Source of the DNA: Actinomycetota bacterium
GTDB lineage: Bacteria > Actinomycetota > Thermoleophilia > Gaiellales > Gaiellaceae
Assembly: GCA_003170995.1 (NCBI GenBank)
Contig: PMXT01000144.1
Span: forward strand, 3,917-16,762
Direction of reading: 5' to 3'
DNA length: 12,846 nucleotides
In this document: in pieces, positions 6,666-12,846 of the stretch
How positions within the stretch are numbered: position 1 is the first letter of the stretch
How the letters are laid out: each line of letters begins with the position of its first letter
Made by a program: the position numbers and the translations under genes
The notes under the pieces: generated by a model
Seen by the model: only the letters and a program-made list of their open reading frames with translations
What the model was told of the DNA's origin: nothing
Databases searched by the model: none

Positions 6666-7661
6666 TCAGAACTGGCGCGAGAAGCGCAGGTCGTTCTCCC
6701 AGAGGAGACGGATGTCGGGGACACGGTGACGGAGCAGCGCGATCCGCTCCAGCCCGAGCCCGAAGGCGAACCCCGATACCTCTTCGGGGTCGTAACCGAC
6801 GAACTCGAGCACATTTGGATCGACGATGCCGGCGCCGCCCATCTCGATCCAGCCAGATCGCTTGCAGACCGGGCAGCCCGCGCCATCACACATGTGGCAG
6901 GAGACATCGGGCTCGATCGAGGGCTCGGTAAAGGGAAAGAAGTGGGTGCGAAAGCGCAGCTCTCGTTTCTCGCCGAACAGCGCGCGCATCAGATGCAGCA
7001 GCGTCCCTTTGAGATCGGCCAACGAGATACCGCGGTCGACGGCCAGGCCCTCGACCTGGTGGAAGACCGGACTGTGGGTGGCATCGGGAGTGTCGCGACG
7101 GTAGACGCGGCCGGGCGAGATCATGTAGACGGGTGGCTCCTGAGCTTCCATCACCCGAATCTGTGAGGGCGAGGTCTCGGTTCTGAGCAGAACGTCGCCG
7201 TTCAGGAAGAGCGAGTGCCCGGGCGACCGCGTCGGGTGCCAGGGCGGCATGTTCAGCCCGTCGAAGTTGTAGTGGGTGGTCTCGACTTCGCGCCCGTCCA
7301 CGATCGTGTAGCCGAGACCGAGGAAGACGTCCTCGACCTCGCGCCTGATCTGCGTGATCAGGTGCAGATGCCCCTCGGGGAAGTGCTCGCCGGGTAGCGT
7401 CACGTCGATGCTCTCGGCCATCAACTTGTGCTGGAGCTCGACCTGCTCGAGATCTGAGCGTCTCTCCTCGAGCGCTGCCTCCAACCGCTGCCGCAAGGCG
7501 TTCAAGCGCATTCCGCTCTCGCGATCACGGACTTCGCGTAGAGCCAGCTTGAGCTCGCTCGAACGACCAAGGAAGCGCACGCGCAACTCTTCGATCTGCT
7601 CGAGTGAATCCGCCTGCTCGAGCGCGCTCGCCGCCTCCTGTTCGAGTTTCTCTACGTCCAT
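6666..7661 (-). CDS. pheS: Phenylalanine--tRNA ligase alpha subunit
   Basis: This 331-residue catalytic subunit activates phenylalanine with ATP and charges tRNA-Phe. An N-terminal coiled-coil arm (about 1-85) is followed by the class II core. Visible motifs include HPTRSPGHSLFL at 142-153, TSPSQIRVM, motif 2 (GRVYRRDTPDATHSPVFHQ, 184-202), FFPFTEPS at 241-248 in the amino-acid pocket, and motif 3 (GFAFGLGLERIALL, 297-310). Four cysteines at 255, 258, 263 and 266 (C-x2-C-x4-C-x2-C) form a possible zinc knuckle in the loop before GWIE. The ATG at 7661 follows AGGG with an eight-base spacer; a GTG at 7667 is a minor alternative. It forms an operon with pheT. Confidence 0.97.
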   Translation of the reverse strand: MDVEKLEQEAASALEQADSLEQIEELRVRFLGRSSELKLALREVRDRESGMRLNALRQRLEAALEERRSDLEQVELQHKLMAESIDVTLPGEHFPEGHLHLITQIRREVEDVFLGLGYTIVDGREVETTHYNFDGLNMPPWHPTRSPGHSLFLNGDVLLRTETSPSQIRVMEAQEPPVYMISPGRVYRRDTPDATHSPVFHQVEGLAVDRGISLADLKGTLLHLMRALFGEKRELRFRTHFFPFTEPSIEPDVSCHMCDGAGCPVCKRSGWIEMGGAGIVDPNVLEFVGYDPEEVSGFAFGLGLERIALLRHRVPDIRLLWENDLRFSRQF

Positions 7662-7927
7662 CTGCACAACCCTAGTTCTTCCATTCACCAACCGTTTCGG
7701 TCTGTCCTGCACCGTCGCGCAATTCCAAGTCGGCATAGCCCCGGTTCGACGGTCGAGAACGAGCGCTCTGGCTGCTCAGCACCAATCCCCGACTACTAGC
7801 CGGGACCTGGTAAAGACGAATACCGAGCGTCCTGACACGACGACGAAAAGATAGCGGCGCTTGCACATCGTCGCACCGAGGGGCTAGTGCCCGCGAGCGC
7901 AACCGGCCTCTCAGCAACAATGCGCCT
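7662..7927. other. Divergent intergenic region between pheS and the methyltransferase gene
   Basis: These 266 bases must hold the promoters for pheST (leftward) and the methyltransferase-LemA-DUF2207 set (rightward). Base composition is less GC-rich than the genes, especially 7672-7740. I found no T-box consensus, no Phe-rich leader peptide and no tRNA. A tight inverted repeat, TCGAC-G-GTCGA at 7746-7756, is overlapped by GTTC/GAAC arms at 7744-7747 and 7757-7760. A small stem, ACCG-AAA-CGGT in the minus direction, lies at about 7691-7701. A minus-strand open frame covers the region but its 5' part runs into the methyltransferase gene, and it lacks recognisable features. Confidence 0.4.
7744..7760. 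promoter_or_regulatory. Possible operator-like inverted repeat
   Basis: The 17 bases contain TCGAC and GTCGA arms one base apart, within GTTC and GAAC outer arms. The two arm pairs have slightly different centres of symmetry, so the repeat is imperfect. It lies 83 bases upstream of the pheS start. It does not match the actinobacterial SOS box pattern. A regulator-binding role is only a guess from position and symmetry. Confidence 0.2.
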
Positions 7928-8647
7928 GTGAGCGAGCACACCGAAGTCAGTCCCTACGACCCGATCGCCTCTCTCTACGATCGCTGGAACACGAGTGTCG
8001 TCGAGGACATCGGCTTCTACGTCGAGGAAGCTCTCCTCTCGGGTGGGCCGGTGCTCGAGCTCGGTGTCGGTACGGGGAGAATTGCCGTTCCGATCGCCCA
8101 GGCTGGGATCGAGGTGATCGGAGTCGATTCCTCGACAGCGATGCTCGAGCGTTGTCGCGAACGAGCCCGGGCGGCCGGGGTCGCCGAGCTGCTCGACCTG
8201 CGCCTCGGTGACCTGCGCGATCCACCCGTCTCCAAAAACGTCCCGCTTGCGATCTCACCCTTCCGCGCCTTTTTGCACCTCCTTTCGAACGAGGAGCGTC
8301 GCCTCGCCCTGACGCGCATCCGCGATCTGCTTCTACCCGGTGGCCGTCTCGTCTTCGATGTCTTTGCGCCTTCGAGCGAGGACATCACCGCGACGGACGG
8401 GCGCTGGATCGAGCGCGAGCCGGGGATCGAGGAACGAGCTGACTGGAACTGGCAGGAGCGTACGCTCGTACTGCGCGTGCGCGGCGACGAGGGCGAGACG
8501 CAGATGAACCTCGCCTGGATCTCGGCCCGGGAGTGGGAAGAGCTGCTCGAAGTCGCCGGCTTCGTGCTCGGCGCCTGCTACGGCTGGTTCGATCGCCAGC
8601 CCCACGCCGGAGACGAGGATATGGTCTTCGTCGCACAACGGAAGTAA
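7928..8647 (+). CDS. Class I SAM-dependent methyltransferase
   Basis: This 239-residue soluble protein has the Rossmann-like methyltransferase fold. Motif I, VLELGVGTGR, is at 42-51. An acidic residue ending the next strand is at D67 (IGVDSSTAML). The strand with LRLGDLRD lies near 91-98, and LLLPGGRLVFDVFAP at about 134-148 is the usual post-motif strand and turn. The N-terminal YDPIASLYDRW is typical of small-molecule methyltransferases of the Methyltransf_11/25 type. The substrate cannot be deduced. The expected acidic motif after the 98-110 region is replaced by PLAISPFRAFLHL, a pattern common in this group. The GTG at 7928 has no clear ribosome binding site. It may be leaderless, or translation may begin further in. 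It is 45 bases upstream of the LemA gene on the same strand, so shared transcription is possible. Confidence 0.85.
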   Translation: MSEHTEVSPYDPIASLYDRWNTSVVEDIGFYVEEALLSGGPVLELGVGTGRIAVPIAQAGIEVIGVDSSTAMLERCRERARAAGVAELLDLRLGDLRDPPVSKNVPLAISPFRAFLHLLSNEERRLALTRIRDLLLPGGRLVFDVFAPSSEDITATDGRWIEREPGIEERADWNWQERTLVLRVRGDEGETQMNLAWISAREWEELLEVAGFVLGACYGWFDRQPHAGDEDMVFVAQRK

Positions 8648-8692
8648 AGTAGGTCGCACAAACTATCCGCCCCGCACCGAAAGGCGTCGTCG

Positions 8693-9253
8693 ATGATTTA
8701 CGCACTGATCGCTGTCCTAGTAGTCGTCGTTTTAGCGCTGCTTTTCTTCGTCCTTCGTTACAACCGTCTGGTGCGCCTGCGCAACGCCTGCCAGAACGCC
8801 TGGGCGCAGGTGGATGTGCAGCTCAAGCGCCGCCACGATCTGATCCCCAACCTGATCGAGTCGGTCAAGGGCTACGCGGCTCACGAGCGCGGCACCTTCG
8901 ACGAGGTCACCCAGGCTCGCACCGCGGCTCAGAAGGCGCAGGGGCCCGCCGAGCAGGGCCAGGCCGAGAACATCCTCAGCCAGGCGCTCGGCAAGCTCTT
9001 CGCTGTCGCCGAGGCCTACCCGCAGCTGCGGGCAACCGAGAACTTCCAGCAGTTGCAGGCGCAGCTGGCCGAGACTGAGGACAAGATCCAGGTCTCACGC
9101 CAGATCTACAACGACACGACACTGACCTACAACAACGCCATCCAGACGGTCCCGACCAACATCGTCGCCGGGATGTTCAACTTCCAGCCGCGCGGCTTCT
9201 TCGAGATCGAGGCGGAGGTCGAGCGCGAAGCACCAAAAGTCAAGTTCACGTGA
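8693..9253 (+). CDS. lemA: LemA family protein
   Basis: This 186-residue protein has one N-terminal transmembrane helix (about 2-21) and a short basic stretch after it. The rest is a long helical domain. LemA hallmarks are present: an NAWAQVDVQLKRRHDLIPNL block with ESVKGYAAHE at about 35-65, and YPQLRA...NFQQLQAQLAETED...RQIYNDTTLTYNNAIQ at about 109-151, ending in a short NFQPRGFFE segment. Length is normal for the family. LemA proteins are membrane-anchored helical bundles of poorly defined function. The ATG at 8693 has AAGG with an eight-base spacer. The stop overlaps the GTG start of the DUF2207 gene (GTGA), so the two proteins are very likely made together, a pairing common in bacteria. 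Confidence 0.95.
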   Translation: MIYALIAVLVVVVLALLFFVLRYNRLVRLRNACQNAWAQVDVQLKRRHDLIPNLIESVKGYAAHERGTFDEVTQARTAAQKAQGPAEQGQAENILSQALGKLFAVAEAYPQLRATENFQQLQAQLAETEDKIQVSRQIYNDTTLTYNNAIQTVPTNIVAGMFNFQPRGFFEIEAEVEREAPKVKFT

Positions 9254-11133
9254 ACCGTAGGCTGCGCTCGTTAGGCGTCTTTGCGTTCGTCGTTCTCGTC
9301 TTCGGTCTGGCGGCCGGGCCGGCCGGTGCGATCTCGCTCGAGGGCGCGGCGGTCAACGCCAAGGTGCAGCGGGACGGCTCGCTCCAGGTGAGCGAGCAGA
9401 TCACGATGAGCGACGTCTTCCATGGCGGCTACCGCGACATTCCGATCGTACGGGGGCAGTCGATCGATCAAGTCGCCGTCTCGGAACCGGGGCACCGCTA
9501 TCGCTACGGCGGTAGCACCGAGCTCGGCTCGATCGGACAGCCGTTCACCTTCGCTACGACTCACGTCGGCGACAACCTGCGCGTCGTCTGGCACTTCGAC
9601 AACCCGAGCGGCGGCCCGCGTACGTTCACGATCTTCTACCGCTTCCACGGGCTGGCTGTCGCCTACGACGACGTCGTTGACGTCAACCTCAACGTCTGGG
9701 GCGATACCTGGGGTGAATCGCTGCCTTCGTTACGTGCGACGCTGCGACTTCCGAAGCCCACGAAGAGCCCTTCCTATCGGGTCTGGGCCGGGCCCGCCTG
9801 GGTTCACGGCGCCGTCAAGCGGACACCGGCGGCGGCCGTCCTTCGGGCGAGTCGCGTCCCCTCCCACCAGTTCGTCGATCTGCGCGTCGTGTTCCCACGT
9901 GCTTTGCTTACTTCCACCGCGGGGGTGACAACCCATTCCGGCACCCAGCTGGCGCAGATCATGGCGGAGGAGACGTCGAGCTACGCCGCCTACAGCCACG
10001 ATCGCAAGCAGATCAAACGCTATGCGCACTCGCCCTATACGTGGCTCGTTTTGATCCTGCTCGCCTTCCTCCCAAGCCTGGCCGTCATCGTCTTCGTGTA
10101 CTTGCGCTTCGGGCGCGAGCCGAAAGTCGGCTACGACCGTAGCTACGAACAGGAGCCTCCGTCCGATCTGGCGCCCGCGCTCGTCCCGGCCCTGACCCGG
10201 GAGAGAACGGGTGCCGGGGTGAACGAGTTCACCGCGACACTGTTCGATTTGATCCGACGCGGCCGCTACAAGGCCAAGCACGTCACTACCGAGCATTCGA
10301 AATGGGGCGGTCTGCGCAACACCACCGTCTCCGATCTCGAGCTGACGCGTGGGAAAGACCTCGAGTCGCCGGCGCCGTGGGAGAACTCCGTCACCGATAT
10401 TGCCGACCCGATCGTCGGCGAGAAGGGTGAGCGCCTCTCGCGCTTCCGCGAGCGCATCGCCTCCGACCGAAGCGCCAACGCCACGCGTTTCCAGAGTTTC
10501 AAGAGCGCAGTCAGCGCCGAGATCTGCAAGCGAAGCTGGTATCGGAGTGGCCTGTTCGTGCTGATTATCGCTGGCGCAGTGCTGTTATTGGCGGGCGCGC
10601 TTCCCCTCTTCTACGGTGTCGAGCGTTATCGCACAATCGCGCCTCGCTTCAGCGACGCCGTGGCGATTGCGCTCGGAATCTGCGGAGTCGTCAACGTGGT
10701 CATCATTGCCTGCGCCACCGCCGCCGTTCCGCTCTGGCGAGCCCGCACGAACACCGCTCAACTCGAAGCCGAGCGTTGGTCGGCCTTCCGACGCTATCTG
10801 ACCGATTTTCCGCGACTCAAGGAGGCGCCACCGGTGTCGATCGTTCTCTGGGAGCGTTACCTCGTCTACGGGATCGCCTTTGGGATCGCCGATCAGGTAC
10901 TTCAAGCCGCGCACCTACAGATGCCGGAGGAGATGCAACAGCAGAGCTCGCTCTACTGGATCGGTTCCGGCAATCAGTTCGGCGCTGGCGCAACCGCGCT
11001 CGCCATCTCCGATCTCAACTCGGGCTTCGGCTCGGCGCTCTCGCCTCCATCATCTTCCGGAAGCGGCGGTGGTGGTGGCTTTGGCGGAGGCGGCGGAGGC
11101 GGCTTTGGCGGAGGCGGCGGAGGCGGCTGGTAG
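9250..11133 (+). CDS. DUF2207 domain membrane protein with Gly-rich tail
   Basis: This 627-residue protein begins with a signal peptide (basic start, hydrophobic 9-22, likely cleavage after AGA at 25-27). An extracytoplasmic beta-rich DUF2207 domain runs to about 220, recognisable from the early repeat of SLQVSEQITMSD and GGYRDIPI. A helix at about 264-285 is followed by a cytoplasmic part with SDLAPALVPAL and FTATLFDLIRRGRY (about 305-340). Two more helices lie at about 433-456 and 468-495, then the family-typical ERWSAFRRYLTDF and LWERYLVYGIAFGIADQV. The C-terminus (604-627) is almost only Gly with Phe and Trp, encoded by a 24-bp tandem repeat. The GTG start overlaps the LemA stop. The function of DUF2207 proteins is not established; an envelope role with LemA is inferred. 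Confidence 0.92.
   Translation: MNRRLRSLGVFAFVVLVFGLAAGPAGAISLEGAAVNAKVQRDGSLQVSEQITMSDVFHGGYRDIPIVRGQSIDQVAVSEPGHRYRYGGSTELGSIGQPFTFATTHVGDNLRVVWHFDNPSGGPRTFTIFYRFHGLAVAYDDVVDVNLNVWGDTWGESLPSLRATLRLPKPTKSPSYRVWAGPAWVHGAVKRTPAAAVLRASRVPSHQFVDLRVVFPRALLTSTAGVTTHSGTQLAQIMAEETSSYAAYSHDRKQIKRYAHSPYTWLVLILLAFLPSLAVIVFVYLRFGREPKVGYDRSYEQEPPSDLAPALVPALTRERTGAGVNEFTATLFDLIRRGRYKAKHVTTEHSKWGGLRNTTVSDLELTRGKDLESPAPWENSVTDIADPIVGEKGERLSRFRERIASDRSANATRFQSFKSAVSAEICKRSWYRSGLFVLIIAGAVLLLAGALPLFYGVERYRTIAPRFSDAVAIALGICGVVNVVIIACATAAVPLWRARTNTAQLEAERWSAFRRYLTDFPRLKEAPPVSIVLWERYLVYGIAFGIADQVLQAAHLQMPEEMQQQSSLYWIGSGNQFGAGATALAISDLNSGFGSALSPPSSSGSGGGGGFGGGGGGGFGGGGGGGW
11077..11124 (+). repeat. Perfect 24-bp tandem repeat coding the Gly-rich tail
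   Basis: Two identical 24-base units, 11077-11100 and 11101-11124, each begin GGCTTT followed by GGCGGAGGC-type codons. They encode Gly-Phe followed by six Gly, twice, just before the terminal Gly-Trp. Each unit is a multiple of three, so copy-number changes would keep the frame. Gly-rich C-termini are common in DUF2207 proteins. Confidence 0.9.
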
Positions 11134-11871
11134 TCAGCTCGTCTGGCGCCGACGCTCGTAGAGAGCCAGCGCACCGGCAGTCGCCACGTTGAGCGACTCC
11201 GCCCCCGGAGCGAGCGGAATCGTCGCCAGATCGTCGCAGCTCGCCGCAATCTCATCGGGAAGGCCTTCGCGCTCGGCGCCGAGCACGAAGCAGACCCGGC
11301 CCGAGAGATCGATCTCGGCGAGTGGTCCACCGCCATGAGCGACAAGCCCAACGCGGCGTCCGGGCGCCTGGTCGAAGCCGCCGAGCGGAACACGGAAAAC
11401 GGCGCCCATCGATGCTCGCAGCGCCTTCGCTCCGGTTGGATCTGCGCAGCCGGAAGAGAGACACACGAAAGCCGGGCCAAGCGCATCGGCACTACGTAGA
11501 AGCGCACCCACATTGCCCGGGTCGGCGACTCGCCAGAGCGCGAGTCCCGTCTCGGTCGCGCTCGTCGAATCGAGCCGCGGTAACTCGGAACGGCGGAAGA
11601 CGGCGATCGCCCTGGGGGGATGAGCGAGTTCCGAGAGCTCGCCGAGTAGCTCGGGCACAACCAGAGTCGCTCCGGGAACACGCCCTGTCAGCACCGTCCG
11701 GTCGGCGTCGACGAGCACCTCTTCGGGCTCGAGCCCCGCCTCCAGCCCGGCGACGATCAAATCCTCACCCTCGCAGGCGAACAGTCCCAGTCGCTCGCGC
11801 TGGCTCGCGCTCTGCAGCCGGCGAACAAGCCGAAGCTTCGGGTTCGAGGAAGAGGTGATCAGTCCGGCCAT
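11134..11871 (-). CDS. SpoU/TrmH-family RNA 2'-O-methyltransferase
   Basis: This 245-residue enzyme belongs to the SPOUT class, which uses a trefoil-knot fold to methylate ribose 2'-OH in rRNA or tRNA with SAM. An N-terminal substrate-binding region (about 1-90) begins ITSSSNPKLRLVRRL and includes FACEGEDLI, typical of RlmB/TsnR-like enzymes. The three SpoU motifs are clear: motif 1 DPGNVGALLRSADALG at 117-132 with N120 and R126, motif 2 FVLGAEREGLPDEI at 195-208, and motif 3 IPLAPGAESLNVATAGALALYE at 218-239. Its place right after rplT matches the tsnR-like gene of other actinobacteria, suggesting a 23S rRNA target, but the exact nucleotide is not known. The ATG at 11871 has only a weak AGG ten bases upstream. 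It follows rplT by 67 bases, and its 3' end meets the DUF2207 gene tail to tail with no gap. Confidence 0.93.
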   Translation of the reverse strand: MAGLITSSSNPKLRLVRRLQSASQRERLGLFACEGEDLIVAGLEAGLEPEEVLVDADRTVLTGRVPGATLVVPELLGELSELAHPPRAIAVFRRSELPRLDSTSATETGLALWRVADPGNVGALLRSADALGPAFVCLSSGCADPTGAKALRASMGAVFRVPLGGFDQAPGRRVGLVAHGGGPLAEIDLSGRVCFVLGAEREGLPDEIAASCDDLATIPLAPGAESLNVATAGALALYERRRQTS

Positions 11872-11879
11872 CGTCTAGA

Positions 11880-11894
11880 GCCTATCCAGTTAGG
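11880..11894. repeat. 15-bp near-palindromic element, second copy of one at 38-52
   Basis: The sequence GCCTATCCAGTTAGG matches GCCTATCCCGTTAGG at 38-52 at 14 of 15 positions. Each copy has CCTA and TAGG ends and an inner TCC...GGA-type inverted repeat, and each lies in an intergenic region in the same orientation. This copy is just upstream of the RNA methyltransferase start and downstream of rplT. It could be a dispersed small repeat or a shared regulatory site. Two copies alone do not prove this. Confidence 0.4.
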
Positions 11895-11938
11895 AAGGCG
11901 CAGCCGATGCGGCGTTTTGCGGCGCCAGCTTTGTCCTC

Positions 11939-12298
11939 TCAGCTGGAAAGCGCGGCTTTCGCCTGCGCAGCGATCACCTTGAAGGCGGCCGGCTCGCGCA
12001 CGGCGAGGTCGGCCAAGACCTTGCGGTCGAGCTCGATGTTGGCCTTCTTACAACCGGCTACGAACTGGTTGTAGGAGAGGCCCTCCTGCCGTGCGGCGGC
12101 GTTGATCCTGATGATCCAGAGCCGGCGGAAGTTGCGCTTGCGGTTGCGACGGTCTCGGTAGGCGTAGACGAGCGAGTGGTCGACCTGCTCCTTGGCGTAC
12201 TTGTAGCTCGACTTCTTGATGCCGAAGTAGCCGCGAGCCTGCTCGAGAACCTTGCGCCGCTTCTTGCGCGCGTGAACGGAACGCTTAACACGTGGCAT
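11939..12298 (-). CDS. rplT: 50S ribosomal protein L20
   Basis: This is a full-length L20 of 119 residues, the normal size. It has the characteristic basic start MPRVKRSVHARKKRRKVLEQ, GYFGIKKSSYKYAKEQV, the long-helix RDRRNRKRNFRRLWIIRINAAAR, and the C-terminal globular part with NQFVAGCKKANIELDRKVLADLA. L20 binds 23S rRNA early in 50S assembly and in some bacteria represses its own operon. No such control site is obvious here. The ATG at 12298 has GAGG nine bases upstream. Only 11 bases separate it from the rpmI stop, so it is in the infC-rpmI-rplT operon. Confidence 0.98.
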   Translation of the reverse strand: MPRVKRSVHARKKRRKVLEQARGYFGIKKSSYKYAKEQVDHSLVYAYRDRRNRKRNFRRLWIIRINAAARQEGLSYNQFVAGCKKANIELDRKVLADLAVREPAAFKVIAAQAKAALSS

Positions 12299-12309
12299 GG
12301 GGTTCTACC

Positions 12310-12504
12310 TCACCTTCCAAGCATCTTCTTGACGACAGACGAATCCGACGGACCGAGCACCTCGGGCTTGCGAAAACCGCGCTTGCGCTTCTGGGTCTTC
12401 TTGCCGAGGATGTGGCTGCGCATGGCGCGACGGCGAACGATCTTGCCCGTCCCGCTGACCTTGAATGTCTTCTTTGCTCCGCTATGAGTCTTTACTTTCG
12501 GCAT
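12310..12504 (-). CDS. rpmI: 50S ribosomal protein L35
   Basis: This 64-residue, very basic protein matches L35 along its whole length. It starts MPKVKTHSGAKKTFKVSGTGK, has RRRAMRSHILGKKTQKRKRGFRK in the middle, and ends VVKKMLGR. It is part of the large ribosomal subunit. The ATG at 12504 is preceded by GAGG with a six-base spacer and lies eight bases after the infC stop, within the same operon. Confidence 0.98.
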   Translation of the reverse strand: MPKVKTHSGAKKTFKVSGTGKIVRRRAMRSHILGKKTQKRKRGFRKPEVLGPSDSSVVKKMLGR

Positions 12505-12512
12505 CTTTGTCC

Positions 12513-12846
12513 TCAGCTCTCCGCGCCGGCGTCTTCGGCACCGCTGGCGTCCTCTACGGCCACCGCCTGCCCGGTATTCCCTGCGCTCTCGTCACTCTTG
12601 TGCTCGGCCTCCGCCTTCACTTTCTCGCCCGCGTTCTTCGTCGGGCCTAACACCATGGTCATGTTCCTGCCCTCGAGCAACGGTTGAGACTCGATCATTC
12701 CAAGCTCCTGCACGTCCTCGGCGAGCCGCATCAGTAGGTCTCGTCCGCGTTCCGGGTGCGTAGTCTCGCGACCTCGGAACATGATCGTCACCTTGACCTT
12801 CGCCCGCTGTTTGAGGAAGCGAGCGACGTGCCCCTTCTTCGTCTCG
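12513..12846 (-). CDS. infC: Translation initiation factor IF-3, C-terminal part (5' end beyond the window)
   Basis: Only the last 110 codons are in the window; the reading frame stays open to the right edge. The visible part is the C-terminal domain of IF-3, which contacts the 30S P-site region. It includes ETKKGHVARFLKQ, KVKVTIMFRGRETTHPERG and EGRNMTMVLGPTKN. After this usual end of the protein comes an extra tail of about 37 residues, rich in Glu, Asp, Ala, Gly and Ser. A GTG at 12791 is an internal Val codon in the conserved KVKVTIMFRGR, not the start. The gene leads the infC-rpmI-rplT operon. Its start codon, often an unusual one in this gene, lies outside the window. Confidence 0.95.
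   Translation of the reverse strand, partial: ETKKGHVARFLKQRAKVKVTIMFRGRETTHPERGRDLLMRLAEDVQELGMIESQPLLEGRNMTMVLGPTKNAGEKVKAEAEHKSDESAGNTGQAVAVEDASGAEDAGAES

Noticed and set aside
7744..7760. SOS (LexA) box
   Set aside because: The arms read GTTC...GAAC, the reverse of the actinobacterial GAAC...GTTC pattern, and neighbouring genes are not DNA-repair genes.
7662..7927. T-box, Phe attenuator leader or tRNA upstream of pheS
   Set aside because: No T-box antiterminator consensus, no Phe codon run and no cloverleaf could be assembled by eye on either strand.
7672..7941. Minus-strand 89-codon open frame upstream of pheS
   Set aside because: Its first codons overlap the methyltransferase start, it has no recognisable motif or membrane segment, and it covers the expected divergent promoter region.
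12513..12791. infC as a short complete 92-codon gene starting at the GTG at 12791
   Set aside because: The conserved IF-3 sequence continues upstream without a stop to the window edge, so the GTG is an internal Val codon.
1..12846. CRISPR array, insertion sequence, prophage or toxin-antitoxin genes
   Set aside because: No regularly spaced repeats, transposase, integrase or phage structural motifs were seen, and composition is uniform across the coding regions.

Overview
The window looks like chromosomal DNA from a high-GC actinobacterium. The layout and protein style suggest the Thermoleophilia (Gaiella/Solirubrobacter-type), but this is inferred without any database search. Genes are tightly packed, with ATGA/GTGA stop-start overlaps. 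The order infC-rpmI-rplT-SpoU methyltransferase followed a few genes later by pheS-pheT is an actinobacterial arrangement, seen for example in mycobacteria. No rRNA, tRNA, CRISPR array, transposase or phage gene was seen.

Right end to left end, minus strand. (1) A translation block, 11134-12846: infC (5' end cut off by the window edge), rpmI, rplT and a SpoU/TrmH-family RNA 2'-O-methyltransferase. (2) pheS-pheT, 4364-7661, the two subunits of phenylalanyl-tRNA synthetase, separated by one base. (3) A five-gene envelope operon, 72-4168: a DUF4129 membrane protein, a small two-helix membrane protein, a MoxR-type AAA+ ATPase, a DUF58 protein and a six-helix membrane protein.

Plus strand, 7928-11133, lying between blocks 1 and 2: a class I SAM-dependent methyltransferase, a LemA-family protein and a large DUF2207 membrane protein with a Gly-rich tail. 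LemA and DUF2207 share a GTGA overlap. The DUF2207 gene and the RNA methyltransferase converge with no base between their stop codons.

Functionally there are two themes. One is translation: initiation factor 3, ribosomal proteins L35 and L20, RNA methylation and Phe-tRNA charging. The other is a pair of poorly understood membrane modules, MoxR/DUF58/DUF4129 and LemA/DUF2207, sitting on either side of pheST. By family analogy the first is a AAA+ ATPase acting with a DUF58 protein at the membrane.

The least ordinary signals are two operon genes whose best ribosome binding sites point to AUU and AUC start codons, a DUF58 protein whose metal-site motif looks degenerate, and a 15-bp near-palindromic element present in two intergenic regions. 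Most of the window is ordinary core-genome sequence, and I found no convincing new defence or mobile system.
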